A DNA stretch of 39,777 nucleotides. Source: Kiritimatiellia bacterium. Lineage in GTDB: Bacteria; Verrucomicrobiota; Kiritimatiellia; RFP12; UBA3636. Positions 1 through 8,080 of the stretch are shown here, in pieces. Positions within the stretch are counted from its first letter, which is position 1. Every line of letters starts with the position of its first letter. Both the position numbers and the translations under genes were made by a program. The notes under the pieces were generated by a model. The model was not told where the DNA came from. It worked only from the letters and a program-made list of their open reading frames with translations, and did no database searches. The stretch spans positions 1 to 39,777 of the forward strand of contig JAGCJJ010000087.1 in assembly GCA_017648065.1 (NCBI GenBank). The letters run 5' to 3'.

Positions 1-49
1 CCTACACCCCAGTTAGGCGCGTGCAGTACAAAATATTTTTACCATCCCC

Positions 50-84
50 ATTCGTTATTCACTATTCACTATTAACTATTACCT
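50..84. repeat. Degenerate 7-bp tandem repeat, five units
   Basis: Five in-phase heptamers follow one another: ATTCGTT, ATTCACT, ATTCACT, ATTAACT, ATTACCT. The same unit types (ATTACCT, ATTCACT) occur in inverted orientation at 14461-14488. Units vary by one to three bases but the 7-bp period is strict. Short heptanucleotide tandem repeats are known from other bacterial phyla, for example cyanobacterial STRRs. Relation to those is not implied. Confidence 0.6.
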
Positions 85-120
85 AATTCTGCACCTCCGC
101 GTCTCTGCGTCCCTTTTTCG

Positions 121-213
121 CACTTGTTGCTTACGCTTAACACGGAGACGCGGAGGCGCGGAGAATTGTGCAAGCAATCATTACAATTACTCCAGAATCC
201 CTCCGAGTCTCCG
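121..213. repeat. Dispersed intergenic repeat, copy 1
   Basis: This copy shares its block order with 5080-5168. Both have a CAC plus TTGCTTACGC plus TAAC(A/G)CGGAG opening, a variable G-rich middle, the block GTGCAAGCAAT, then CTCCAGA..CCCTCCG..CTCCG. TTGCTT near the start and AAGCAA near the middle are inverted, so the first half can fold. No protein frame explains the conservation. It is probably a non-autonomous dispersed element, but two copies are too few to define its borders. Confidence 0.55.
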
Positions 214-303
214 AATCTCCAAGTAGCGAAAGCAACAAATTTGTGTGCCGTGATGCCAATGGGACACCGAGACACTGAGGGCAATTTTCTCCACCGCAAA
301 CAA

Positions 304-340
304 TTAGGCGTGCAAACAATTACTTGTTATGCACGCCTAA
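304..340. repeat. Inverted repeat, 11-bp perfect arms
   Basis: The arms TTAGGCGTGCA (304-314) and TGCACGCCTAA (330-340) are perfect complements around a 15-nt loop that can itself pair (AACAA with TTGTT). It begins 18 nt after the stop of the gene ending at 359, so on the minus strand it could act as a terminator or an mRNA 3' end. There is no long U-run after the stem. A related GTTAGGCGCGTGCA sequence lies at 12-25, so the arm may belong to the local repeat family. Confidence 0.5.
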
Positions 341-358
341 CCACAAAGTTATCCTCTA

Positions 359-2344
359 TTATTTCAAGAGTTTTGCTCTTATAAAGAAGGAATCTGGCGA
401 ATCCTTAGGTAATATCTTGAATTTAACATCACCATTAACTGGCCCAGCAAGCTCAATTTCAACATTTTCGCTTGAGAAGTTCGCTTCATTACCGAGTGCT
501 GTTGCACCTTCTATTTTGAAGAGCTTTTTCAGATTTTCTTCAACTGCCCCATCACCAACATCAATTTGATTGATATTTACAGAAAACTCAAAGGATCCAT
601 CAGCTGCAACTGCATCCAAAGATGCGATAGCAACATCACCCTCAACCGGCTCATTAGCAATTAGCTTTGACTGGTCAAAAGCAAAGGACATCCAAGCTGT
701 AGAAGAAGCTTTCACCTCGTCCAATGTAGTATTTGGAAGAGATGTTGCCCACTCTCTAAATAAGTTATATTCAGCAAGAGATGTTATATTTTCTGCAAGA
801 CGACTGTCCGCAGAACCATCAAGAGCCTTAGCAATCTCTGAAGCATCTGAAATTTCAGGTATTGGATCTATTGAAGTCAACGGTGTCCAGGTAACACCTG
901 TAACCCAAGCTGCATCTAGGTAGTCTGCATCCTCTTCATCATAGTCATCCTTATAAAATTCCCACATAATCGTATGCTCTCCATCGTCATTAAAGACAAT
1001 AGAAACCTCTTCCCATTCTGTAGATGTGCCATCAATACAAGCAACTTTAATGTCATTTGTATAGACCGTTGCTCTATCCCATGAGAATGAGCCAGAGTCA
1101 TCATGCTCACAATCAACCTTCCACTTGAAAGAGAATATTCCCTCACCTGATACTGTTGTTTTCATCCAAGTAGTGGACATACAACCGATTTCTCCACTTT
1201 CTACAGAATAGTCACTTGGAGAAGAAGCATCCACAATTGGATGCCAATCTGCATCTCCCCCTGTTGTAAACACAAGCTCTTCTGCGCCTGGTGCCTTTGG
1301 AAGTGTTATATCATCCTTAGTGATAACGGCTGTAACATAATCACTCTTAATACCATTAAATACAGCAATAGTCTTTATAGTAGATGTATTTGTAATAACA
1401 AATGGACCTTTGTAACGGTAAGCATCTGTTAAACGTGGTGTTACTCCATTTGGAGAATAATATATTATAGCTCCATCCAATTCACAGGAAATTGTAACTA
1501 TACATGAATTACCAGCAAATTTTGAGCCATTTGGTGGATTTATAACTGGATTAGGAACAGTTACCTCTTCCCATACAGCATATAGCTCAACAACTCCATT
1601 AACCTCAGCTGTCAAATTCTTGACACTGACCTTGTCAGCATATACAACAGCACCATTTTCACTCGTTGACCAACCAACAAAAATATAGCCTTCGCGAGTA
1701 AAGGCATTTGCAGACAATGCCTGCTCTACTCCATGCGTAAAGGTCTGAGAAGGCATTGTGCCTTCTCCACCATTTGCACTAAAGCTTACTGCGTATGTAT
1801 TTGCTTCCCAAACTGCATACAATGTCATCGGCGCTGCCACACTGATGCTTTCACCTGATGTATACGCAATAATTCCATCTACACTTGTTGCCCAACCAGC
1901 AAAGGTGTAGCCTTCGCGAGTAAAGGCATTTGCTGACAGTGCTTGCTCAATACCATATACAAAAGCTTGGTCCGCCATCGTGCCGGAGCCACCATTCGCA
2001 TTGAATTTAACTGAATAACTCATTGACACATTAAACTCTATTGTATCAGTAATATCATCTCCAATTTTATGTTGGAGTTCATATACACCTGATGCTTGTG
2101 GCGACCAATTGTATATACCCTCTCCAGTTTCTGATATAACCGTCTCCCCATTTATAGAGATTGAGGCATCCCCAGAAGCAGAATTATCCCAGCAATCAGA
2201 ATATGTTAGAGGAATTGTAGGCATATTATCATTACAAATAACCGACCTTTCACCCATATTGAGAATACCAGTCTCAGAAAGCACCATTTCTGCGTAGCCT
2301 GATACTCCTATCATCATCATCATAAACGCTATTATTTTTTTCAT
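359..2344 (-). CDS. Secreted modular protein with two InlB repeats and a chitobiase-type C-terminal domain
   Basis: This is a probable exported surface protein of unknown function. A signal peptide (residues 1 to about 18, MKKIIAFMMMMIGVSGYAE) is followed by a short Ig-like segment, then two InlB B-type (Listeria-Bacteroides) repeats at about 111-180 and 185-259, recognisable by FNANGGSGTM, LSANAFTREGY and LYAVWE. A CHB_HEX_C-like domain at about 265-343 contains IYYSPNG.TP and IKTIAVFNG. A predicted beta-sandwich follows at about 355-495, and the acidic C-terminal domain ends FFIRAKLLK, a style of ending I associate with exported proteins of this phylum. A GAGGT ribosome binding site lies 7 nt before the ATG. 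The upstream neighbour is another secreted protein 192 nt away, so co-transcription is uncertain. The repeats are nearly identical in DNA to the one in that neighbour. No catalytic motif is visible; a role in adhesion or glycan binding is a guess. Confidence 0.8.
   Translation of the reverse strand: MKKIIAFMMMMIGVSGYAEMVLSETGILNMGERSVICNDNMPTIPLTYSDCWDNSASGDASISINGETVISETGEGIYNWSPQASGVYELQHKIGDDITDTIEFNVSMSYSVKFNANGGSGTMADQAFVYGIEQALSANAFTREGYTFAGWATSVDGIIAYTSGESISVAAPMTLYAVWEANTYAVSFSANGGEGTMPSQTFTHGVEQALSANAFTREGYIFVGWSTSENGAVVYADKVSVKNLTAEVNGVVELYAVWEEVTVPNPVINPPNGSKFAGNSCIVTISCELDGAIIYYSPNGVTPRLTDAYRYKGPFVITNTSTIKTIAVFNGIKSDYVTAVITKDDITLPKAPGAEELVFTTGGDADWHPIVDASSPSDYSVESGEIGCMSTTWMKTTVSGEGIFSFKWKVDCEHDDSGSFSWDRATVYTNDIKVACIDGTSTEWEEVSIVFNDDGEHTIMWEFYKDDYDEEDADYLDAAWVTGVTWTPLTSIDPIPEISDASEIAKALDGSADSRLAENITSLAEYNLFREWATSLPNTTLDEVKASSTAWMSFAFDQSKLIANEPVEGDVAIASLDAVAADGSFEFSVNINQIDVGDGAVEENLKKLFKIEGATALGNEANFSSENVEIELAGPVNGDVKFKILPKDSPDSFFIRAKLLK
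1568..2014 (-). repeat. Two InlB-type repeat units inside the CDS
   Basis: The units at 1805-2014 and 1568-1792 encode about 70 residues each. Both contain QALSANAFTREGY, and both resemble the single unit at 3359-3568 in the next gene at DNA level. For example, a stretch beginning CCCAAACTGCATACAATGTCAT is almost the same at 1808 and 3361. This points to recent duplication or gene conversion of the module within and between the two genes. Confidence 0.7.
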
Positions 2345-2467
2345 ATTTTTACCTCAAAAAATCAGCAAATAGATTATTAAAATAAACTTAAAATCTCTTC
2401 GTTAGCATTATGTTCGATAAGTATTATTTTATATTGAACCGTTGTATGAAATAATTTTTCCGTACTA

Positions 2468-2501
2468 GCTTTTTCATCCGTGCTGATGCACGGGAAAAGC
2501 A
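2468..2501. other. Stem-loop between the two secreted-protein genes
   Basis: The arms CCGTGC (2478-2483) and GCACGG (2488-2493) pair around a TGAT loop, and the stem can extend through TTTTC/GAAAA past a 2-nt bulge. It lies about 45 nt downstream of the stop of the FGE-domain gene on the minus strand. No U-run follows the stem on that strand, so a terminator role is doubtful; an mRNA-processing or 3'-protecting role is possible. Confidence 0.35.
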
Positions 2502-2536
2502 TCGCACGGAATTTTATTTTTACTACCATAATTATA

Positions 2537-4744
2537 TTAAAGTCCTGCGGGAGCTGCGACGCGGAACCCAAGATCGTCGCTCCTACTGTCCGGGTAGTCG
2601 TTGCCACGAAAAGACGACCTGCAGTCGTAGCCGTAATCGAACCAACCACCACCACGCGAAACGCGATCATTACCCGTAGTTGCACCAACTGGATCTGTAC
2701 CTGAATAGCCACTACTTGAATACCAATCCAAACACCACTCCCAGACATTACCGTGCATATCGTATAAGCCCCATGCATTTGGCTTCTTCAGTCCTACTGG
2801 ATGTGTCTCTTCTCCTGAATTATCTTCATACCAGCCCATCTGATCAATTGTACCCATTGTACCATCTGCAAGTAATCCCCAATCGCCTGAGCTACCTGCT
2901 AGGCATGCATATTCCCACTGTGCTGCTGTTGGAAGGTCAAAATCTATACCTGTCTTTGCTCGAAGCTTACCCATAAAGTTACTTGCATCAACTGCATTTG
3001 ATGCTGGCCACTGTAAGCCATTACTTGTACCTCGGATATCATCGTATGAAACATACTCTACTGGGCGAGATAAGTCGCCATCAAAGCATGATGGATTGTT
3101 TCCCATCACAAGTTCCCACTGCCTTTGAGTTACCTCAAACACACCAACATAATAGTCCTTTGTTAGGGTAATATCAACATCTGTGCGAGGCATTTTGCCA
3201 GCAGTAATCTTGCGTAGAACAAGCTTTGTTGTCTTGTATTCGTCTGTCCAACCACCAGCAGGCACATCGGAAAGCGTTGTCACTGGATAACTTGTAGCAC
3301 TTGTGCCACCAGATAAATCTACAACAATGTAAGTACCTGTAGCGTCTATCGTTTGCTGTTCCCAAACTGCATACAATGTCATTGGCGCTGTCACACTGAT
3401 GCTTTCACCTGCTGTATAAGCAACTTCTCCATCTGCACTTGTTGACCAACCAACAAAGGTGTGGCCTTCGCGTGTAAAGGCATTAGCAGACAATGCTTGC
3501 TTCACACCATGAGCAAAAGTTTGAGAATACATTGCGCCTTCTCCACCATTTGCGTTGAATGTAACTTCGTATGTCTTAGTTATACCTGTCCCTGCGGGAG
3601 CTGCGACGCGAAGCCCAAGATTGTTGTATCTAAAGTCAGGGCCGTTGCCGTAACGACTAGACGACCCGCAAGCGTAGCCGCTACCGTACCAACTACCACC
3701 ACGCCGGACGCGATCATTACCCGTAGTTGCACCAACTGGGTCTGTGCCAGAATAGTCGCTACCTGAATACCAATCCAAGCACCTCTCCCATACATTACCG
3801 TGCATATCATATAAGCCCCATGCATTTGGAGTTTTAGTTCCTACTGCATGCGTTTTGCCTCCCGAATTACCATCATACCAGCCCATAGCATCAAGTGTAC
3901 CCATTGTGCCATCTGCAAGTAATCCCCAATCGCCTGAGCTACCTGCTCGGCATGCATATTCCCATTGTGCTTCTGTTGGAAGGTCAAAATCTATACCTGT
4001 CTTTGCTCGAAGCTTACCCATAAAGCTTGTTGCATCTACTGAATTTGATGCTGGCCAATGTGAGCCATTGCTGCTTCCACGAATATTATTGTATGAAACT
4101 TGCTCTACTGGCAATGTATCGCCATCAAAATTTGATGGATTGTCTCCCATTACAAGCTCCCACTGCTTTTGCGTTACCTCAAACACGCCTACATAATAGT
4201 CCTTTGTTAGGGTAATATCAACATCTGTGCGAGGCATTTTGCCAGCTGTAATCTTACGTAGAACAAGCTTTGTTGTCTTATATTCGTCTGTCCAACCACC
4301 AGCAGGCACACTATCCATATATGTAACATTGAATTTTGGTACTGTCAAACCTCCATATAAGTCTATCACCATGTAAATAGGAGGAACAAAATCAACTCCA
4401 ACTACTACATTCGTTGAAGTAATTGAAATTTTGTCTGCATCAGCATCCCATGTGATGCGATGTGTTCCTTCAGTAATAGGTGGCTCTTTATCAAATGATA
4501 AAGGCGTATATGTTTTACCTACATCATTATCCTTTACAATAAAGCTTACAATAACATCATTTGTTTCTCCAACAATCGTGTAATCTATATCAACCTTATT
4601 ATTCCAAGGGTAACGCTGACGGAATTTAACATCCTTTATTACTGCTGCTCTAGCATCCTTATCTATACCATCAATAGTAGTTGTGGCTGAAAACAATGAA
4701 ATCGCAGTAAGTACGACTAAAAGACCCAACAAAAACTTTTTCAT
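2537..4744 (-). CDS. Secreted protein with two FGE-sulfatase (SUMF1) domains around an InlB repeat
   Basis: I chose the ATG at 4744, not the in-frame one at 4762, because AAGGT lies 7 nt before it and the signal peptide MKKFLLGLLVVLTAISLFSA then starts the protein. An N-terminal beta-domain (about 22-115, containing FRQRYPWNNKVDIDY) is followed by FGE/SUMF1 domain 1 (about 125-385), one InlB repeat (about 392-462) and FGE domain 2 (about 472-735). Both FGE domains carry typical motifs: PVE.VS, FDLPT.AQWEYAC, NAWGLYDMHGNVWE and RVxRGG. True formylglycine-generating enzymes use two cysteines five residues apart after that RGG. Here the first is replaced (Gly in domain 1, Asp in domain 2) and only the second remains, so sulfatase activation is unlikely. 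The fold may serve in ligand binding or another reaction. The two domains are near-copies at DNA level. Confidence 0.85.
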   Translation of the reverse strand: MKKFLLGLLVVLTAISLFSATTTIDGIDKDARAAVIKDVKFRQRYPWNNKVDIDYTIVGETNDVIVSFIVKDNDVGKTYTPLSFDKEPPITEGTHRITWDADADKISITSTNVVVGVDFVPPIYMVIDLYGGLTVPKFNVTYMDSVPAGGWTDEYKTTKLVLRKITAGKMPRTDVDITLTKDYYVGVFEVTQKQWELVMGDNPSNFDGDTLPVEQVSYNNIRGSSNGSHWPASNSVDATSFMGKLRAKTGIDFDLPTEAQWEYACRAGSSGDWGLLADGTMGTLDAMGWYDGNSGGKTHAVGTKTPNAWGLYDMHGNVWERCLDWYSGSDYSGTDPVGATTGNDRVRRGGSWYGSGYACGSSSRYGNGPDFRYNNLGLRVAAPAGTGITKTYEVTFNANGGEGAMYSQTFAHGVKQALSANAFTREGHTFVGWSTSADGEVAYTAGESISVTAPMTLYAVWEQQTIDATGTYIVVDLSGGTSATSYPVTTLSDVPAGGWTDEYKTTKLVLRKITAGKMPRTDVDITLTKDYYVGVFEVTQRQWELVMGNNPSCFDGDLSRPVEYVSYDDIRGTSNGLQWPASNAVDASNFMGKLRAKTGIDFDLPTAAQWEYACLAGSSGDWGLLADGTMGTIDQMGWYEDNSGEETHPVGLKKPNAWGLYDMHGNVWEWCLDWYSSSGYSGTDPVGATTGNDRVSRGGGWFDYGYDCRSSFRGNDYPDSRSDDLGFRVAAPAGL
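2540..4375 (-). repeat. Intragenic duplication of an FGE domain (two copies of about 0.8 kb)
   Basis: Copy 1 is at about 3590-4375 and copy 2 at about 2540-3331. Long stretches are almost base-identical, such as the segment encoding TTKLVLRKITAGKMPRTD in both. The copies are separated by an InlB unit at 3359-3568. The high DNA identity implies recent duplication or ongoing gene conversion. Confidence 0.75.
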
Positions 4745-4776
4745 ATAATACCTTATGTGCATTTATTAAGCACGCC

Positions 4777-4785
4777 AATCTAGCA
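4777..4785 (-). promoter_or_regulatory. Possible extended -10 promoter of the FGE-domain gene
   Basis: On the minus strand TGCTAGATT forms a TGn-extended -10 about 33 nt before the start codon at 4744. No good -35 is seen. The same TGnTAGA(A/T)T form occurs before two other genes in the window. Confidence 0.35.
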
Positions 4786-5273
4786 CAAGAAGATATGGCA
4801 TGCCTTAATTTTCAATCAAAGTTAAATCCACAAGCTTGCGTAATAATATTATTGCTTCTTAAAGCATCTACTTTAAAAAGACAAACTTATATTATAAGAC
4901 TTTTATCATTTTAAATCAACGATTTACCCCGACAAAACAATTATTTTCATGCGTTGTGATTTGCAAAAGTAAAAATAAAAAATCTTTTCGTGTGCTAAAA
5001 TTATTTTTCTCCCGCAAAAACAAATACTTGCGTGGTACCAATAGTACGCAGATATAACACACAAAAAAAATGCTAGTTACACTCATTGCTTACGCCTAAC
5101 GCGGAGTAAGGAGGGAAAGAGGGAAAGTGCAAGCAATAATAACCTCCAGAGCCCCTCCGTGCCTCCGTTCTCAGGAAAATCACACTACGTGTGCTCCGTG
5201 TTTCGCCGAAGGCTTAAAGCGAGAGCGACCATCAGTCATCTCTGCGGGAGAGAGATTAAAGTTGCGACTTTTT
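4786..5273. other. Gene-free AT-rich region
   Basis: No coding frame is supported. The first part is AT-rich with a small palindrome, CTTATA-T-TATAAG. The second part holds the repeat copy at 5080-5168 and further CTCCG/CGAAGG-like sequence up to about 5225. Just before the nadE end there are two small stems: ATCTCT/AGAGAT near 5239-5257, and AAAGT/ACTTT followed by T's near 5261-5277. The second has its T-run on the plus strand, where no gene precedes it. Confidence 0.6.
5080..5168. repeat. Dispersed intergenic repeat, copy 2
   Basis: This is the second copy of the element at 121-213, in the same orientation. It has TTGCTTACGC, TAACGCGGAG, a purine-rich middle (AAGGAGGGAAAGAGGGAAA), GTGCAAGCAAT and CTCCAGAGCCCCTCCG. 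The middle differs strongly from copy 1 while the flanking blocks are conserved. Confidence 0.55.
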
Positions 5274-7169
5274 TTATAGGTCGGATGGGATGGACCAATC
5301 GCTGGCAGAGATGCCTATTGCAAATACGCGTGGGCCCTCTGGAGCGGCAGAACGCTTAAATTGCTGCGTCTTGATTCTGCCCTCAAATACAGAGCATGCA
5401 TGCTCAACCTCTTCTCTTGAAGCATCACCCTCAAAAGCAGCTACAAGCAGCTCCTTGATTGTTGACATGCGCTCATGATAACGCAAGTAGTAATACATGA
5501 TGTAATCATGTAATTCATATCTGCCTAGCACTAGTTCTGTATGCTGTTTACCAGGAACAAGCTCTGGTGAAATTGGTGTAGCAATAACATCTTTCAAGCA
5601 ATCAACTGCTGCAGTGCATGGCTTTGCAAGCTCAATAAATGCCTCTATTATGCCTGCCATTAGAGTCTTAGGCACACCGCAGTTAATGTTATACATGGAC
5701 ATCTGGTCGCCATTATATGTGCACCAACCAAGTGCCAATTCCGACATATCTCCTGTGCCAAGCACAATGCCACACTTAGCATTTGCTACATCCATCAAAA
5801 TCTGTGTACGCTCACGTGCCTGTGCATTTTCGTATGTAATATCATGCTTATCCAAAGGATGCTCAATGTCTTCTAAATGCTGAGTAACTGCCTTAACAAT
5901 GCTTATCTCTTTTAGCTCAACACCAAGCGACTCAGCCAGCTGCTTTGCATTGTTATAGGTACGATCTGAAGTTCCAAAACCCGGCATTGTTACTGCACAA
6001 ATTGTTGTGCGAGGCACATTATATAAATCACAATATAGGCTTGCTGCACAAATAGCAACCGTTGAATCCAAGCCTCCGGAAAGGCCTAAAACTATAGCTT
6101 TTGCACGAGTAGCTGCCATGCGCTTAGCAAGTGCATGTGCTTGAATATAAAGCGCATTTTTATAGAAATTCTTCTCGTTATTTGGATTCCATGGGCTCTT
6201 GCGAAGAAGAAGCTCCGCACCCTTCGTTGCTGAAGAAATTTCTTCAACACAAGGGATGTCACCTGCAACAGGAATTATCTGCTTAACCTTTGCTACCTCA
6301 CCAAAGCCTGCACGTTGCTTACGTAATGCTTTATACCAGCGAGGATTCCATACAAATGAGGTCTCGCTTTGTGAGCAATAGTAATCAATATTCTCTGCGA
6401 CAATAGCGCCATCACTGGCAATTGCGGTAAGTCCGGAAAGCAAGCCTTTCCCTGAGGACTCACCTACTCCTGAACTTGCATAAATATACATGCAACAAAG
6501 CTCTCTGCTGCGAGCAGCTAAGCTTTGCTTAAATAAATCAAATTCACCGGCAATTGCAAAATCGCTTGATGGATTTGCAATAACTGTAGCACCAGCACGT
6601 ACTAAATCTGCTGCAGGAGAAGAAAGAGCTACTCTGTCTGTACCAATCTCTACTCCAAGAGTAAGCGAATCACTTAGTTTAAATACAAGCTTTGTACCTA
6701 CAGAAATTTCAGCATTTTCAAAAGAAATCTTTTCTTCTGGGAATGCATTACCGACTGTAAAATAACGTTGGTCATTGAGCGGACCATTAGCAGAAAGATT
6801 GTTCTTCAAAACAATTCCCTGCACTGCCCCCTCGTAAATTACAAGTGCTGCATTGTATAGCTTATCTAAATAAGCAAAAGGAAAACCAATTACAGCTGCC
6901 TTACCATGTGCCTTTGTTAAGCCATTGCAAACAATTTTAATTGCTGCTTCCACCTCATCAAGATAAGAAGTATCAAATAAAAAATCACCTGCTGTAGAGC
7001 CTGTTAACACTAACTCTGGAAAGACAACCAAAGAAGCATCAGCATTACAAACATATCTGACAATCTTTTCTGCATTTTCACGTGGCTTAGAAATGCTTAC
7101 ACCACAACTATTGGTAGTCGCAAGCGTAGCTGCTTGAAATTTGTAGAAATCCTTATAACGTCTTGTCAT
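5274..7169 (-). CDS. nadE: NAD+ synthetase, long form, with a degenerate glutaminase domain
   Basis: It catalyses the last step of NAD+ synthesis, ATP-dependent amidation of deamido-NAD+. The 631 residues show the long, two-domain form: an N-terminal nitrilase-type glutaminase (1 to about 280) and a C-terminal N-type ATP pyrophosphatase (about 330-620). In the synthetase, SGGLDS at 364-369 is the PP-loop, and GTGDMSELALGW and NGDQMSMYN are standard. In the glutaminase, the Glu (E52 in FPELVLTG) and the Lys (K122) are present, but the nucleophile position 176 is Gly (VEIGTDRV instead of the usual VEICEDLW). The surrounding residues also diverge. The synthetase is therefore probably ammonia-dependent. 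AAGGAG lies 8 nt before the ATG. It follows hisA after 25 nt and is likely co-transcribed with it. Identity is certain; loss of glutaminase activity is inferred. Confidence 0.95.
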   Translation of the reverse strand: MTRRYKDFYKFQAATLATTNSCGVSISKPRENAEKIVRYVCNADASLVVFPELVLTGSTAGDFLFDTSYLDEVEAAIKIVCNGLTKAHGKAAVIGFPFAYLDKLYNAALVIYEGAVQGIVLKNNLSANGPLNDQRYFTVGNAFPEEKISFENAEISVGTKLVFKLSDSLTLGVEIGTDRVALSSPAADLVRAGATVIANPSSDFAIAGEFDLFKQSLAARSRELCCMYIYASSGVGESSGKGLLSGLTAIASDGAIVAENIDYYCSQSETSFVWNPRWYKALRKQRAGFGEVAKVKQIIPVAGDIPCVEEISSATKGAELLLRKSPWNPNNEKNFYKNALYIQAHALAKRMAATRAKAIVLGLSGGLDSTVAICAASLYCDLYNVPRTTICAVTMPGFGTSDRTYNNAKQLAESLGVELKEISIVKAVTQHLEDIEHPLDKHDITYENAQARERTQILMDVANAKCGIVLGTGDMSELALGWCTYNGDQMSMYNINCGVPKTLMAGIIEAFIELAKPCTAAVDCLKDVIATPISPELVPGKQHTELVLGRYELHDYIMYYYLRYHERMSTIKELLVAAFEGDASREEVEHACSVFEGRIKTQQFKRSAAPEGPRVFAIGISASDWSIPSDL

Positions 7170-7194
7170 TGCTAATGCTCCTTTTGGTGGATAT

Positions 7195-7923
7195 TTATTT
7201 AGCAGCTGCTAGAAATTCTGGCAATGTAGCCATATTCTCGTAAAGAGCCTTTCCAACAATCACACCACTTAGGTTTTCATACCCCAATGCTGCTAAAGCT
7301 TTAATATCAGAAGGCTGCTTCACACCACCAGATGCAATCACTTGCATTTGTGGCACGGTGCGAGCCATCTCTGCCATTGCCTCAAGGTTTGGTCCCTTAA
7401 GCATACCATCTGTGGCAGTGTCTGTATAAATCAAAGTGCCCACTCCAAGCTCTTGCATCTTAACAGCAAGCTCTGTAGCCTTAATTGTGGTTGTATCAAC
7501 CCAACCATTGATTTGGACAAAGCCATCACGAGCATCTATACCAACTGCGATACGTTCGCTACCATACTTTGCCACAAGAGCACCAAGTGCAGCAGGGTCA
7601 GAAATTGCACGAGAGCCAATAATTACGCGGCTGGCACCAGCATCAAGCAGTTCCTGAACATCAGCATCTGTACGTAAGCCTCCGCCTACCTCAAATGGGA
7701 TTGTGATATGCTTTGCTATATCGCGTATCACCTCTGTATGTGCTGGATGTCCTTCAAAGGCACCAGTTAAATCAACAAGATGCAAAAACTCAGCACCGAG
7801 ACTCTGCCACTTAAGTGCCATCTCTGTTGGGCTATCGGAATAAATGGTCGCATCATCAGCGCGACCTTGACAAAGGCGCACGCAGCGCCCATCTTTTAAA
7901 TCTATTGCAGGTAAAATTTTCAT
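7195..7923 (-). CDS. hisA: Phosphoribosylformimino-AICAR ribotide isomerase (HisA)
   Basis: It performs the Amadori isomerisation of ProFAR to PRFAR in histidine synthesis, in the cytoplasm. At 242 residues it is of normal length for the (beta/alpha)8 barrel. Catalytic aspartates are visible at D8 (PAIDLKDG) and D130 (VGIDARDG), and the phosphate-binding loops are VGGGLR and ASGGV. No other his genes lie in the window; it heads a pair with nadE. The start has no Shine-Dalgarno sequence, and a good promoter ends 6 nt before the ATG, so the message may be leaderless. HisA is preferred over the related HisF because of the opening MKILPAIDLKDGRCVRL. Confidence 0.97.
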   Translation of the reverse strand: MKILPAIDLKDGRCVRLCQGRADDATIYSDSPTEMALKWQSLGAEFLHLVDLTGAFEGHPAHTEVIRDIAKHITIPFEVGGGLRTDADVQELLDAGASRVIIGSRAISDPAALGALVAKYGSERIAVGIDARDGFVQINGWVDTTTIKATELAVKMQELGVGTLIYTDTATDGMLKGPNLEAMAEMARTVPQMQVIASGGVKQPSDIKALAALGYENLSGVIVGKALYENMATLPEFLAAAK

Positions 7924-7929
7924 ATCACA

Positions 7930-7958
7930 ATTTTACCATAGCAAAGGGTTAATTGCAA
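7930..7958 (-). promoter_or_regulatory. Promoter of hisA-nadE, probably giving a leaderless mRNA
   Basis: On the minus strand TTGCAA (7953-7958), a 17-nt spacer and TAAAAT (7930-7935) form a good sigma70-type promoter, with TGn just before the -10. Only 6 nt separate the -10 from the hisA ATG, so transcription should start at or within a base or two of the start codon. Confidence 0.6.
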
Positions 7959-8080
7959 CAAAAGAACAACAAACCGTAAGTCTAAATATGTATGTGTAAG
8001 CAAATAATGTAGAGACTGTGCCACACGCAATGTAGCACAGAATCCAATTTCACAACAAATTTAGATAAAGTTGCGCGATG

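Larger units (their letters stand above)
1..358. other. Gene-free, repeat-rich region
   Basis: No open frame here looks like a protein; the short frames overlap each other on both strands. The stretch holds a degenerate tandem array of 7-bp units (50-84), G/C-rich segments of CGGAG/CTCCG type (about 92-115 and 121-213), a further CGAGACACTGAGG-like piece near 267-280, and a perfect 11-bp inverted repeat (304-340). The 121-213 segment recurs at 5080-5168 and the 7-bp units recur, inverted, at 14461-14488. I see this as a cluster of dispersed intergenic repeats downstream of the gene that ends at 359. Confidence 0.7.

Noticed and set aside
72-384. Overlapping short open frames in the first 400 bases
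   Set aside because: They overlap on both strands, have repeat-derived composition, lack ribosome binding sites and resemble no protein family.
2537-4744. Diversity-generating retroelement target
   Set aside because: The FGE-type domain would suit one, but no reverse transcriptase or template repeat is visible in the window, so it stays a question only.
5261-5277. Terminator for nadE
   Set aside because: The AAAGT/ACTTT stem has its T-run on the plus strand, while nadE runs on the minus strand.
8016-8040. Terminator after the GH2 gene
   Set aside because: The 6-bp CTGTGC/GCACAG stem has a large loop and no T-run on the minus strand.
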